A DNA stretch of 64,000 nucleotides from Gammaproteobacteria bacterium (GCA_015709615.1 CP054179.1:1736001-1800000); one strand, 5' to 3'. Shown: positions 34,136 through 43,091, counted from the stretch's first letter. Notes: a model not told the origin generated them from the sequence alone. Numbers and translations: made by a program.

Positions 34136-34822
34136 ATGACAAAACTGGTATTGCTGCGGCACGGCCAGAGCATCTGGAACCGGGAAAAGCGATTTACCGG
34201 CTGGAGCGATATTCCATTGAGCCCCGAAGGAGAACGGGAAGCGCAACAAGCCGGGCATTTACTGCAGCGGGCAGGATTCACATTCGATATGTGCTTTACC
34301 TCGACATTACAACGCGCCAAATCCACGGCACACATCGTATTGTCCACGATGCAACTGGACATCCCTGTTTATGACAGCTGGCATTTAAACGAACGCCATT
34401 ACGGCGCGTTGGAAGGCATGGAGCGCTGGGCAGCGATCAAAAAATTCGGCATCTGGCCCATTTTGGGCTGCCAGATCAAATTTGACGCAACACCGCCGTA
34501 CCTGAATCCGCAAGATCCCCGTTTTCCCGGTAATCAACCCGGTTACGCCGGTATCGATAAAAATGAGATTCCGCTGGGAGAAAGCTTGCAACACACGCTG
34601 ACACGCATCAAACCTTACTGGGAGGAAACCATCCGGCCGGAAATTCAGCAAGGAAAACGGCTGCTCATAGTTTCCCATCGCAATTCCTTGCGTGTATTCA
34701 CGATGCTGTTGGACCAGCTATCACCCGTGAACATCATGAAATCAAGACTCGCCACTGCACGGCCTTTGGTTTACGAACTTGACCGGCAATGCCAGGCAGT
34801 ACGGCATTATTACGTGGACTAA
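34136..34822 (+). CDS. gpmA: 2,3-bisphosphoglycerate-dependent phosphoglycerate mutase
   Basis: The start is the ATG at 34136 (MTKLVLLRHGQSIWNREKRF), the family's standard N-terminus. The 228-residue enzyme carries the phospho-His in LLRHGQSIWN (His 9), FTGWSDIPLSPEGEREA, the Glu/Arg set in NERHYGALEGMERWAAIKKF and the second His in LIVSHRNSLRVF (usually AHGNSLR). It interconverts 3- and 2-phosphoglycerate in glycolysis and gluconeogenesis. It lies 50 bp after the desaturase and 16 bp before the next gene, probably in the same transcript. Confidence 0.92.
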   Translation: MTKLVLLRHGQSIWNREKRFTGWSDIPLSPEGEREAQQAGHLLQRAGFTFDMCFTSTLQRAKSTAHIVLSTMQLDIPVYDSWHLNERHYGALEGMERWAAIKKFGIWPILGCQIKFDATPPYLNPQDPRFPGNQPGYAGIDKNEIPLGESLQHTLTRIKPYWEETIRPEIQQGKRLLIVSHRNSLRVFTMLLDQLSPVNIMKSRLATARPLVYELDRQCQAVRHYYVD

Positions 34823-34838
34823 GCGATTACAACCGGCC

Positions 34839-35348
34839 ATGCCGACCATTTACAGCTTTCCACCCATCGCCGGTGACCGGGCGAAAATTCTGATCCTCGG
34901 CAGCATGCCGGGGGAAGCATCGTTAGCAGCCAAACAATACTATGCACATCAACGCAACGCTTTCTGGCCGATCATGACGCAGTGGCTGCAAATCGATGCG
35001 CACGCTTCGTACGAAGAAAAAATCGCTGCGCTGCGATCATCGCCCATTGCGCTGTGGGATGTGCTCAAATCCTGCAAACGCGTTGGCAGCTTGGATTCAA
35101 TGATCGAAACCGGCTCGCAGATCGGCAACGACTTCCCATCCTTTTTTTCCACTCACCGGAAAATTACCCATGTGCTTTTTAACGGCGGAACCGCGGAAGC
35201 GAGTTTCAAACGCTATGTATTACCCGGCAGCGATCTTGGCTTAATATTCGCACGCTTGCCTTCCACCAGCCCCGCCAATGCACGCCTGTCATTTGACGAC
35301 AAATGCCGGACCTGGCATGAAATGCTACACTCCGCCGTTAAATCCTGA
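34839..35348 (+). CDS. DNA-deoxyinosine glycosylase (UDG family 6-like)
   Basis: The start is taken at MPTIYSFPPIAGDRAKILIL (ATG 34839). The 169-residue protein has the uracil-DNA-glycosylase superfamily fold: LILGSMPGEASLAAKQYYAH (about 18-37) is motif 1 with a substrate-side Asn position in the HQRNAFWPIM stretch. THVLFNGGTAEASFKRY is the central strand, and RLPSTSPANARLSFDDK (about 141-157) the DNA-intercalation loop. Family 6 enzymes remove hypoxanthine from DNA. It follows gpmA by 16 bp. No frameshift is seen. Confidence 0.85.
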   Translation: MPTIYSFPPIAGDRAKILILGSMPGEASLAAKQYYAHQRNAFWPIMTQWLQIDAHASYEEKIAALRSSPIALWDVLKSCKRVGSLDSMIETGSQIGNDFPSFFSTHRKITHVLFNGGTAEASFKRYVLPGSDLGLIFARLPSTSPANARLSFDDKCRTWHEMLHSAVKS

Positions 35349-35408
35349 CAGCCCATGCAAAAATTTGACGAACCCTTGACGATAGAGCACCGGTTGCGAT
35401 TTACTTAT

Positions 35409-35537
35409 GGAAGCTCTGAAAAAGGTAGCAAACGACGGTCAGGCAAGGCGGAAAAGCACAGTTTACAAGGTGTCAATGAGCATTTTGAGTCTGATTTCAA
35501 CACAGCTTGACCGAGCACAGTAGTTTTTCAGAGCTTG
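35409..35537. repeat. MITE-like repeat, copy A
   Basis: About 129 bp with terminal inverted repeats: GGAAGCTCTGAAAAA at the left and TTTTTCAGAGCTTGC at the right. The right half contains the family core TGAGCATTTTGA then TGATTTCA. It encodes nothing. Related copies are at 35686-35821 and 43804-43943, with a partial one at 62379-62428. Confidence 0.75.
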
Positions 35538-35592
35538 CTTAGGCTGATATAGTGCAGTCATGATTGATACCCAACAGAAAGGAATTGATGCG

Positions 35593-35667
35593 ATGAAAAA
35601 GCTCATTATTATTGTCCTGATTATATTTGCCGTCGGATACATCAGCTTGATGGTTCAATATTTCTAA
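35593..35667 (+). CDS. 24-residue single-span membrane peptide
   Basis: The start ATG at 35593 is preceded by AAAGGAATTGATGCG, a fair ribosome site. The product is MKKLIIIVLIIFAVGYISLM then VQYF: two Lys, then about 18 hydrophobic residues. This is the pattern of small single-span membrane proteins or type I toxin peptides. An in-frame ATG at 35560 would give 35 residues but has no ribosome site. It lies between two copies of the MITE-like repeat, whose ends could provide promoter or terminator structures. No relative is recognised. Confidence 0.5.
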   Translation: MKKLIIIVLIIFAVGYISLMVQYF

Positions 35668-35685
35668 AAAATTGCAGTGCTTTAA

Positions 35686-35821
35686 GGAAGCTCTGAAAAA
35701 AGTAGCAAGCGACAGCCAAGGCGAAATCAAGTGAAAAAACGTAATCTACAAGTGGTAAATGAGCATTTTGAACCTGATTTCAGCGCAGAATGGCTGCGCG
35801 CAGTGGTTTTTCAGAGCTTCC
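35686..35821. repeat. MITE-like repeat, copy B
   Basis: 136 bp with perfect 15-bp terminal inverted repeats: GGAAGCTCTGAAAAA at 35686-35700 and TTTTTCAGAGCTTCC at 35807-35821. The core TGAGCATTTTGA and TGATTTCA is at about 35759-35782. It is the best preserved copy. No clear target duplication is seen. It ends about 90 bp before the VanZ-like gene. Confidence 0.8.
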
Positions 35822-35909
35822 TCAAGTCTTACGATGCAAGGAAAAAGTGTGTTTGATCGTTTTTCCCGGATACACAAGCGGCGGCCCGCCATGCGTAGCC
35901 AGTCAATGC

Positions 35910-36941
35910 ATGCCTTTATTTAAAACACATTGTTTTCTTTTCATCCTGCTGGCCATTTCCACCTTGGTGTGCTACCACCGGTTTGACCAGTATCAGCAAA
36001 CCGGGCCCGAGCTTTTGAGTGGAGACTGGAAGTTCCGGGCAACGGAAAACAGCCGGATCGATATTACGGAAAAAGGCTTAAACCTTTTTTCCAGCGATGC
36101 AAAAACCGGTGCCAACGCGCACCGGGATATCGCCATAGTAAAACCCGGCACTGTTTTATTGGTTTCCGCCGATGTGAAGTGCGATAACGTGATAGCAGGC
36201 AAGCAATCCTGGAATGTAGCAAGAATTATATTGGCGCAAAATGACGGCAAGCAGGATCGCTGGAATCTGCCGCACACGGCTGTTGCCCTGACAGGCAGCC
36301 ATGATTGGAAAAATTACCGCAAGGCTTTCACCATTGCACCGGAAACTCAAAAAATCCAGTTGCTTGCACAACTCAGCCAAGCCACCGGATCACTGCAAAT
36401 ACGGAATGTCCATGTTTATCCGGTGCATGAAAATGAAGCGTATCAATCGGCGCGAAACATCATTTTGCCTGCATGGGGTGCTTATTTCCTGCTGTTTGCC
36501 GGCTCATTTCTCTTCATGGACAAAAGAAATATTCTCATCCGTTTACTGCTGATTTCCATCTTTGCCTCCATCATCGCCGGTATAACCTTGCCGGGCGACA
36601 TGAAAAATCAGGTATCGAGCGACGTCAAAATCCAGCTCGATAGCGAAAGTGCACCATTCAAAGCCGCCATCCCGTGGGATTTATCCAAGGTCTGGCACTT
36701 TTGCTTTTTCTTCCTGTTTGGCTTGATTCTATCGGCCATGCTGGATAAAACATCAATCCCGCAAGGAATAATCATGATTCTGCTGCTAGCCGGAAGCACC
36801 GAGCTGACACAATTGTATATCGAAGGACGAACGCCGCTTGTGAGCGATTTCTTTATTGATGCGGCGGGCGGGATTACCGGGATGATTTTGATCAGGCTAG
36901 TTTTGCAAAAAAATACGGCTCACATTTCAGGTAACATGTAA
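35910..36941 (+). CDS. VanZ-like membrane protein with an extracytoplasmic beta domain
   Basis: The start is set at MPLFKTHCFLFILLAISTLV (ATG 35910), which begins directly with a membrane helix; the open frame upstream runs into the MITE-like repeat. The 343-residue protein continues with about 180 residues outside the membrane. These look like a carbohydrate-binding-module sandwich (GDWKFRATENSRIDITEKGL ... LTGSHDWKNYRKAFTIAPET). Four further helices follow with the VanZ motif STELTQLYIEGRTPLVSDFF and IDAAGGITGMI at the end. VanZ-like proteins confer some glycopeptide resistance in Gram-positives; in Gram-negatives their role is unknown, and this is a two-part architecture. Confidence 0.7.
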   Translation: MPLFKTHCFLFILLAISTLVCYHRFDQYQQTGPELLSGDWKFRATENSRIDITEKGLNLFSSDAKTGANAHRDIAIVKPGTVLLVSADVKCDNVIAGKQSWNVARIILAQNDGKQDRWNLPHTAVALTGSHDWKNYRKAFTIAPETQKIQLLAQLSQATGSLQIRNVHVYPVHENEAYQSARNIILPAWGAYFLLFAGSFLFMDKRNILIRLLLISIFASIIAGITLPGDMKNQVSSDVKIQLDSESAPFKAAIPWDLSKVWHFCFFFLFGLILSAMLDKTSIPQGIIMILLLAGSTELTQLYIEGRTPLVSDFFIDAAGGITGMILIRLVLQKNTAHISGNM

Positions 36942-37072
36942 TGGTAATATCCAAAGCCTCACCTATTGACTAAAAAAAGTTTGTGTCTTAACTTGCAGCC
37001 GACCTGACAAATCAGTACGTGTAGAAATTTAGCGATGGCAAGAAACTTTCTTAAATAGACGAGCGGCAAAAA

Positions 37073-37951
37073 ATGGAGATAACTACAGATATATATCTAG
37101 GAGATAGCAAAGAACAGCTCAAACTGCTTCCCGATAACTCTGTTGATCTTATCGTTACATCCCCCCCCTATGCAGATCAGCGTAAAAACACTTATGGCGG
37201 CATTCATCATGATCAATATGTTGATTGGTTCTTACCAATCTCTCAGCAGCTTTTGCGTGTTTTAAAACCCACAGGTACGTTTGTTCTAAATATCAAGGAA
37301 AAAGTAGTTGAAGGTGAACGTAGTACGTATGTGATCGAACTCATCTTAGAAATGCGTAAACAAGGATGGTTATGGACTGAAGAATTTATCTGGCACAAAA
37401 AAAATTGCTACCCAGGAAAATGGCCTAACCGTTTTCGTGATGCATGGGAAAGACTTCTTCAATTTAATAAAAATAGAAAATTTAATATGTATCAGGAAGA
37501 AGTCATGGTTCCTATGGGCGAATGGGCCAATTCACGACTGAAAAATCTCTCTGAAACTGATAAAACGCGTGACAATTCAAAAGTCGGCAGCGGGTTTGGC
37601 AAAAACATTTCAAACTGGTTATACAGAGAAAAAGCTTACCCAACCAATGTGTTACATCTAGCTACCGAATGCAACAATAAAAACCACAGTGCAGCTTTTC
37701 CTGAGGAACTGCCTGAATGGTTTACTAGATTGTTTACAAAAGAAAATGACACGATTCTTGATCCGTTTATGGGTTCGGGAACAACATTGATCGTTGCAAA
37801 CCGGATGAAGCGCAACTCAATCGGTATCGACATCGTTCCAGAGTACTGTGAAATGGTCAAAAAACAATTGCAACCTGTAGAACTATATCTTCTCGAATCA
37901 AAGTCAGTTTATGAAACCGCTAAACCTAAAAAACGTATCACAATACGTTGA
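37073..37951 (+). CDS. type II DNA methyltransferase (beta-class, N4-cytosine or N6-adenine)
   Basis: The 292-residue enzyme has the catalytic motif IV VTSPPYADQRK (TSPPY at 29-33) near the N-terminus and the SAM motif I ILDPFMGSGTTLIVANRM near residue 228, the order of beta-class enzymes. SPPY favours N4-methylcytosine, but adenine enzymes with SPPY exist. The internal PGKWPNRFRDAWERLLQF segment is common to this group. It overlaps the putative restriction gene by 41 bases on the same strand, so the two form a type II restriction-modification unit. Base composition is AT-richer than the flanking genes, suggesting transfer. Confidence 0.85.
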   Translation: MEITTDIYLGDSKEQLKLLPDNSVDLIVTSPPYADQRKNTYGGIHHDQYVDWFLPISQQLLRVLKPTGTFVLNIKEKVVEGERSTYVIELILEMRKQGWLWTEEFIWHKKNCYPGKWPNRFRDAWERLLQFNKNRKFNMYQEEVMVPMGEWANSRLKNLSETDKTRDNSKVGSGFGKNISNWLYREKAYPTNVLHLATECNNKNHSAAFPEELPEWFTRLFTKENDTILDPFMGSGTTLIVANRMKRNSIGIDIVPEYCEMVKKQLQPVELYLLESKSVYETAKPKKRITIR

Positions 37952-38645
37952 ACAAAACATTGGTACTTTTCATCAGAAGCGTATACAAAGTCTTGACAGA
38001 TTGAAATTATCTCAAGTTCTCAGACGAAAAAATCCCTATCTATTTAAAGCAAAAAATGTACTGACCGCTGAGCAAATAATCAAAAGCCTGGTCGATGCAC
38101 ATATTTCATCCAACGAAGAAACCATTTTTGGCGATTGGCTTGAGGGTCTTGCCATTTTCATCAGTGATAAAGTTTACGGTGGACGGAAATCCGGTATTCC
38201 AGGCATTGATCTTGAATTTGATCACAATGGCACAAGAAATATTGTCACGATCAAGTCGGGGCCGAATTGGGGCAATAGTTCACAAATTGCCAAGATGGTA
38301 GCTGACTTCAAAACCGCCAAGAAGACATTGCGTACCAGTAATTCGCAATTGAATATCTTCGCTGTTAATGGTTGTTGCTACGGTCGAGACAATGAGCCGG
38401 ACAAAGGAGATTATTTCAAATATTGCGGCCAACGTTTTTGGGAATTCATATCCGGCAATAGTGAGTTATTTACAGAAATAATCGAACCACTTGGGCACAA
38501 CTCACAAGAAAAAAATGATGATTTTGTTAAATCATATTCTCAAATGGTAAATAAATTCACCAAAGAATTTTCGAATAGCTTTTGCAAAGATGATGGAGAA
38601 ATTGATTGGGATAAGTTAGTTCGTTTTAATTCAGCAATACAATAG
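37911..38645 (+). CDS. type II restriction endonuclease (PmeII-like) of the adjacent methyltransferase
   Basis: The 244-residue protein begins MKPLNLKNVSQYVEQNIGTF and contains LRRKNPYLFKAKNVLTAEQI and DAHISSNEETIFGDWLEGLA, segments I associate with the PmeII group of restriction enzymes. The PD-(D/E)xK-type core is probably PGIDLEFDHNGTRNIVTIKS (about 96-115), with Asp in GIDLEF and the Lys in TIKS. A Trp/Asn/Gly loop and a central strand LNIFAVNGCCYGRDN follow. It starts inside the methyltransferase gene (41-bp overlap), so it is co-translated with it. The cut site is unknown. The assignment rests on neighbour and motif, not on a search. Confidence 0.7.
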   Translation: MKPLNLKNVSQYVEQNIGTFHQKRIQSLDRLKLSQVLRRKNPYLFKAKNVLTAEQIIKSLVDAHISSNEETIFGDWLEGLAIFISDKVYGGRKSGIPGIDLEFDHNGTRNIVTIKSGPNWGNSSQIAKMVADFKTAKKTLRTSNSQLNIFAVNGCCYGRDNEPDKGDYFKYCGQRFWEFISGNSELFTEIIEPLGHNSQEKNDDFVKSYSQMVNKFTKEFSNSFCKDDGEIDWDKLVRFNSAIQ

Positions 38646-38664
38646 CGTCAGATAATATTTCCAA

Positions 38665-40131
38665 TTAAAACTTCACTTGCACCCGGTATTTAAGGGTAAC
38701 TGATCCCTCGGCGGGCACGCCCACTTTCCATAATGCTGTATTGCTTGCCGGTTTATCGTGTGGATGACTTTCTTCGACGACTTTCCAGTCGCCCGGGATG
38801 GGTTCTTGCACCATAACCGTTGCCGTTTCCTTTCTGGCATTTTTGAGCGTAATTTCATAGGCGCTTTCAAAGCGATTGGTACCGCCGTTACCGGTATTAC
38901 CGGTGCTCAATTGTTTGAAATCGGTTTGTTTTTTGTTGGCCGTCACGTCGAATGACTGCCCCAATTTCACGCGTACCGGCTCATTCTTCGGCGTGTGATC
39001 GATCTGGTCTTCACCGACAAATTGGGCATTGCCGGTTTTATCGCGCTTGTAGGCGCGCAAGATTCCCTTGGGTAACGGTATGCCTAAGCGGGCCGACGTT
39101 TTATTATCAAACTGTATCCAAACATTCACTTTCAGTTTCTGTCCCAGATCGCCGTAGCTGGAAGCATAGTAGTAATCACTGCCCATCAATACCAGTTCTT
39201 TCCGCGCCGGCACGCCGGCAGCGTTGAGCAGCGCAACTTGCTTGGTTTGATTTTCAGCGATCGTCGTTAATCTTTCCAGAGTGTAAAGGTGATAGTCCAG
39301 AAGCGATTCCTGATGCATCGGCTCGGCAACCGCAGCTGCAGTCAGCTTGGCTCGCTGCGCTAGCGGCGCGGCAAATTCCTGTTGCACCCGGTGCACATCG
39401 CCAGCCACTAATTGCAACTTCGCATTGGTGTAGCGCGTGCCGCTGGTATTCGTCAATGTTACCCAAGCGGATAAATCCAGCTGATTTTCCGCATCATTCA
39501 GCTCGGCAACGTAATCCGCCTTCCAGGATAAGCCACCGGTCAAATAGCTCAATTCCAGTTCCTCCGCCGCCGTTCCGGTGTGACTTCCGTCAATCACCAG
39601 AGTAGGCCGGTCTCGCAAATTGCCGGGCACATTCTCAAAAGTAATCCGTCCGGGCAGACCGGTTTCAATGCGATCAGCCATTTTCAGCACCACACCGTCA
39701 CCGGCCGCCAGCACAATGGCGCTCTCCCTGCTCTCCACCCCGGTAGCGGGATTGACTTTAACAATCGACACCATCTGTCCGACATACTTATTCAACAGAC
39801 TTTGCGGAGTCAGCACATCAAAGTTAAAGTTTTGCTCCACTACCGCAATGCTGCCCGGATGCGAGATGCTCCTTAATGACGCGGTTTCCGGCCGCATCAG
39901 CGCGCTGACATCGCGCCATGCCAAATTAAAATCGCCATTAATCAAGGAAAGGTTACGTACATCTTTTATTAACGCCAAATCATTGTTATAGATGGTGACC
40001 GCAACGGCTTTCTGATCTTTCAGTGTGCTCAGCTGCTCATCATTGCCTGCCATTGCCAGGGCGTGACCCAATATTAGTGTGCAGCCAGCAATCAATAAAG
40101 CAGGACAAAAAATAGCGTACGTTTTGCGCAT
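38665..40131 (-). CDS. exported DUF4139 family protein
   Basis: The start is taken at MRKTYAIFCPALLIAGCTLI (ATG 40129-40131), eight bases after GAGG; a longer frame begins 23 codons upstream and would overlap the next gene. The signal peptide ends near ALAMAGNDE. The 488-residue protein has the family landmarks VAVTIYNNDLALIKDVRNLS near the N-terminus. The central DUF4139 region holds LELSYLTGGLSWKADYVAEL and AWVTLTNTSGTRYTNAKLQL. It is almost wholly beta-structured, ending SVTLKYRVQVKF. The role is unknown; members are predicted periplasmic or outer-envelope proteins. It follows a DUF3135 gene by 43 bp. Confidence 0.8.
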   Translation of the reverse strand: MRKTYAIFCPALLIAGCTLILGHALAMAGNDEQLSTLKDQKAVAVTIYNNDLALIKDVRNLSLINGDFNLAWRDVSALMRPETASLRSISHPGSIAVVEQNFNFDVLTPQSLLNKYVGQMVSIVKVNPATGVESRESAIVLAAGDGVVLKMADRIETGLPGRITFENVPGNLRDRPTLVIDGSHTGTAAEELELSYLTGGLSWKADYVAELNDAENQLDLSAWVTLTNTSGTRYTNAKLQLVAGDVHRVQQEFAAPLAQRAKLTAAAVAEPMHQESLLDYHLYTLERLTTIAENQTKQVALLNAAGVPARKELVLMGSDYYYASSYGDLGQKLKVNVWIQFDNKTSARLGIPLPKGILRAYKRDKTGNAQFVGEDQIDHTPKNEPVRVKLGQSFDVTANKKQTDFKQLSTGNTGNGGTNRFESAYEITLKNARKETATVMVQEPIPGDWKVVEESHPHDKPASNTALWKVGVPAEGSVTLKYRVQVKF

Positions 40132-40174
40132 GGAACTGACCTCTGAAACAAAGGGACAAAGCTTAACAACGGAT

Positions 40175-40534
40175 TTACTTACCCGGTTTGGACCGCTCAA
40201 AAGATAATACCTTAGCAGCCGGGGCGTTTTCCAAGGAATTCAGTAATTCTTTCGGCTCTTGCAGCGCTTTTAACAAGCCATTCCCACCCAGCACATTCGC
40301 CCACATTTTCCGTGAAATTTGTACGCAAGCAGCCATCGGATTACTGGCTTGCTTACGGATCTGATCAACTTGCCATTGCAAGCCTGTCATCCGCGGTTTG
40401 AGGTGAGAAGGAGCTTGCGCTATCAAATTATCGATCATTTGCTGGCGCATAGCTTCGAATCTCTCAGGTTCCTCCCGGGCAACCTTGCACCAGTGGTCAA
40501 AATCAAAATCCGGCGTTTTTTCTTTTTCGTTCAT
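40175..40534 (-). CDS. DUF3135 family protein
   Basis: A 119-residue cytoplasmic protein matching DUF3135: DFDFDHWCKVAREEPERFEA, then MRQQMIDNLIAQAPSHLKPR, LQWQVDQIRKQASNPMAACV and ISRKMWANVLGGNGLL. It is helical, with no catalytic residues evident and no known role. It probably forms a two-gene operon with the DUF4139 gene that follows. Confidence 0.75.
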   Translation of the reverse strand: MNEKEKTPDFDFDHWCKVAREEPERFEAMRQQMIDNLIAQAPSHLKPRMTGLQWQVDQIRKQASNPMAACVQISRKMWANVLGGNGLLKALQEPKELLNSLENAPAAKVLSFERSKPGK

Positions 40535-40723
40535 GAAAGTATTCTAGCACTCCGCCGTCAAAACTTGTGAGTGGCACTTGGCAATTAGAATTACACCAAC
40601 TCGCAATGGACTCGAATATATTCTGATACTGAGAGCTGAGAAATTTACAATTCGGAATTTCCCTAAACCCAAGGAGCCTTGGTATCAACCAACTTCCAAC
40701 CGTCTTTAATTTTCGTGAGAAAT

Positions 40724-40760
40724 AAAAAAGCCGGAATCGGCATCGCGTTAATTCCGGCTT
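40724..40760 (-). terminator. rho-independent terminator of the chemoreceptor gene
   Basis: On the minus strand AAGCCGGAAT and ATTCCGGCTT (plus 40751-40760 and 40728-40737) form a 10-bp stem with a 13-base loop. It runs into TTTTTTATT. It lies 28 bp after the stop of the chemoreceptor. Confidence 0.75.
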
Positions 40761-40788
40761 GTTGATGGCTCCAACCTTAGCGGCGTTC

Positions 40789-42306
40789 TTATTTAAACTG
40801 ATCCGCCAGACCGGACATCATTTTAACTTTTTCTGTCATCGCACGGCTGGATGATGATAATTTCTCAACCAGCTGTCCATTTTGCTGAGTTACTTCATCG
40901 ATTTGTGAGATGGCTTGGTTAATCTGCTCGATTCCGTTGGCTTGTTCCTGAGAAGATTGGGAAATTTCACCAACAATATCGGAAATTTTCTTAACGCTCT
41001 CGGTGATCATTTTTAATGAATTTGCCGATTGTCCCACCAGCTCGGTACCGCTTTCCACTTTGGCGACGCTGTCGTTGATCAGCTCTTTGATTTGTTTCGC
41101 CGATTCCGCGCTGCGGCCGGCCAGGCTGCGCACTTCATTAGCCACCACGGCAAAACCGCGTCCTTGTTCCCCGGCACGGGCAGCTTCGACTGCCGCATTC
41201 AACGCCAGCAAATTGGTCTGGAAAGCGATTTCATCGATGACATTGGTAATATCCGCAATTTTCTTGCTGCTTTCGTTAATTTGCGACATTGCTTGCATCG
41301 TGCTGGAAACCACCGATCCACTTTTTTCCGCTTGCTTCCGCGCTTCCAGAACCAGAATATTGGCTTGCTTGGCGTTATCGGCATTTTGCTGCACGGTGGA
41401 AGTGATTTCTTCCATACTGGATGCCGTTTCCTCCAAACTGGAAGCTTGATTTTCCGTACGGCCTGACAGATCCACGCTGCCCGTTGCAATTTCAGCGGCG
41501 GCGTTTTCCAATACTTCAGACGACTCTTTGACACGACCGATTGCAGTGCGGAGTTTCGCCGTCTGGAATATTTGCGCATATTCCAATTGGCCGAGTTCAT
41601 CGTTTCTTCCGGTGTACACATAGCGTGCTACCGGATCGTTGGCGATTTTTTCTGATTTTGCCGCTAACTCACGCAGCGCGCTCAGCATCTGATGAATAAC
41701 CGCAGAACTGATTAAACTGCCGGCCGCAAAACCCGATAAGGCAAAAAGCAATGAAATTTGCCCAGCCAGCGCCAAGCCCGAAAAAAGCAATGCAAAAACA
41801 CCGGTTACCGCTAATGCGATTTTGCCGGACAGGCTGATCGGGAATCGCGTTAATTTAACCGCATCCAGTTTTGAACGCCGTTTATCATCGGGAGATTTTT
41901 TTGACATTATCTTGGCGTACAAGGCTTCCGCACGATCAACCCAGATTTTTTCCGGTTTTACCCGAACCGACTGATAGCCGATAATTTTGCCGTCTTCGTA
42001 TTGCGGACTGGCGAAAGCATCCACCCAATAATGATCGCCATTTTTGTTACGGTTTTTTACCATCCCCATCCACGGATTACCTGCTTTCAGCGCCTCCCAC
42101 AGCATCGCGTAAGCTTCCGGCGGCACATCGGGATGACGGATGATATTGTGATTCTTATTCTCGAGCTCTTCCCAACTGAAACCGCTCATTCGAATAAAAT
42201 CTTCGTTGGCGGATGTGAGAATACCCTTTAAATTGGTGGTCGAAATGATCACACAATCATTATTCATACCCATATCACGTTGGGTAACCGGCTCATTAAC
42301 TCTCAT
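40789..42306 (-). CDS. PAS-domain methyl-accepting chemotaxis protein (Aer-like)
   Basis: The 505 residues begin MRVNEPVTQRDMGMNNDCVI and hold a PAS domain (about 15-120) with TNLKGILTSANEDFIRMSGF, HNIIRHPDVPPEAYAMLWEA and NRNKNGDHYWVDAFASP, the pattern of the energy-taxis receptor Aer (FAD-binding in E. coli). Two membrane segments (IALAVTGVFALLFSGLALAG, SLLFALSGFAAGSLISSAVI) are followed by a short HAMP-like linker. The signalling domain contains the hairpin tip IDEIAFQTNLLALNAAVEAA and RAGEQGRGFAVVANEVRSLA. It would report redox state to the flagellar switch via CheA. No other che gene is nearby. Confidence 0.9.
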   Translation of the reverse strand: MRVNEPVTQRDMGMNNDCVIISTTNLKGILTSANEDFIRMSGFSWEELENKNHNIIRHPDVPPEAYAMLWEALKAGNPWMGMVKNRNKNGDHYWVDAFASPQYEDGKIIGYQSVRVKPEKIWVDRAEALYAKIMSKKSPDDKRRSKLDAVKLTRFPISLSGKIALAVTGVFALLFSGLALAGQISLLFALSGFAAGSLISSAVIHQMLSALRELAAKSEKIANDPVARYVYTGRNDELGQLEYAQIFQTAKLRTAIGRVKESSEVLENAAAEIATGSVDLSGRTENQASSLEETASSMEEITSTVQQNADNAKQANILVLEARKQAEKSGSVVSSTMQAMSQINESSKKIADITNVIDEIAFQTNLLALNAAVEAARAGEQGRGFAVVANEVRSLAGRSAESAKQIKELINDSVAKVESGTELVGQSANSLKMITESVKKISDIVGEISQSSQEQANGIEQINQAISQIDEVTQQNGQLVEKLSSSSRAMTEKVKMMSGLADQFK

Positions 42307-42614
42307 TGTGCTTACTCACTATAGTGATTGATAAGAAGTAGGAGTTTTCTTACGACAAAAATTCAGATAACTTTAATTTTTTGTAATAATGTTCAAAAAA
42401 TTAAAATCCATTTTGAGATTAATGAGATAGGGAAATTTCTTTATAATAAAGATTATCTTACTTATTTTATTTTTTTAATTTTATTCAGAAAAATCAATAT
42501 CCCTTATTGGAATAATTAACAAATTCTGATATTAAAAATATTAAAATTGTAGGAAATATTTACTGACGTAATTATTTTTAAAAAATGAATTTTGAAGCGG
42601 TTATTTTTATTTCA
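42307..42614. other. AT-rich intergenic region without a gene
   Basis: These 308 bp are strongly AT-rich (long runs of A and T, e.g. 42440-42490) and lie between two minus-strand genes. The promoter of the chemoreceptor should be in its left part. A small palindrome CTTTATAATAAAG is at about 42440. No coding frame is credible. Confidence 0.5.
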
Positions 42615-43091
42615 TCATTTACTGATTGAGCACGATTCAACTTCTCTGACAGGAATACGCCACACATAACCCGCAAGAATGCTACCGATGACGACCAGCA
42701 TGACCTTCTGCCAAAGCTCCGGCATAATCCAAATAGAACTGCCGAATGACAAGGTCATCAAAAAATAAACCCAGCGCTTAATACGCTGTGGAATGCTGCG
42801 ATAGAGAGTCCATTCACGAATGATAGGCCCGGCAATGCGGTTCTCCAGCAATTTGCGATGAAAGTGTTCGGAGCCGCGGGCAAAACAAGCTGCCGCCAGC
42901 AGTATAAAAGGCGTTGTCGGCAACACCGGCAGCACCGCGCCCAGGACAGCCAAAAACAATGCCAGAAAACCGGCTCCCAGGTACATGACGCGCACCAGCG
43001 GCGAATCGTGCAGACATAACAAATCGGCCATTTGCTGTTCCGCAACTGACCGCTTAGTTTGTTCCGCTTCACGATGATCAGATATAGACAT
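42615..43091 (-). CDS. DUF454/YbaN-like inner-membrane protein
   Basis: A 158-residue protein. After a polar N-terminus of about 33 residues, it has the family signature LGAVLPVLPTTPFILLAAACFARGSEHFHRKL in two halves (about 51-82). IRVRVMYLGAGFLALFLAVL-type helix and VYFLMTLSFGSSIWIMPELW with VMLVVIGSILAGYVWRIP form further membrane spans. The protein family is widespread and of unknown function. No relation to either neighbour is apparent. Confidence 0.85.
   Translation of the reverse strand: MSISDHREAEQTKRSVAEQQMADLLCLHDSPLVRVMYLGAGFLALFLAVLGAVLPVLPTTPFILLAAACFARGSEHFHRKLLENRIAGPIIREWTLYRSIPQRIKRWVYFLMTLSFGSSIWIMPELWQKVMLVVIGSILAGYVWRIPVREVESCSISK

Noticed and set aside
40503..40688. A 61-codon minus-strand frame upstream of the DUF3135 gene
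   Set aside because: No ribosome site, poor composition and an overlap with the start of a real gene.
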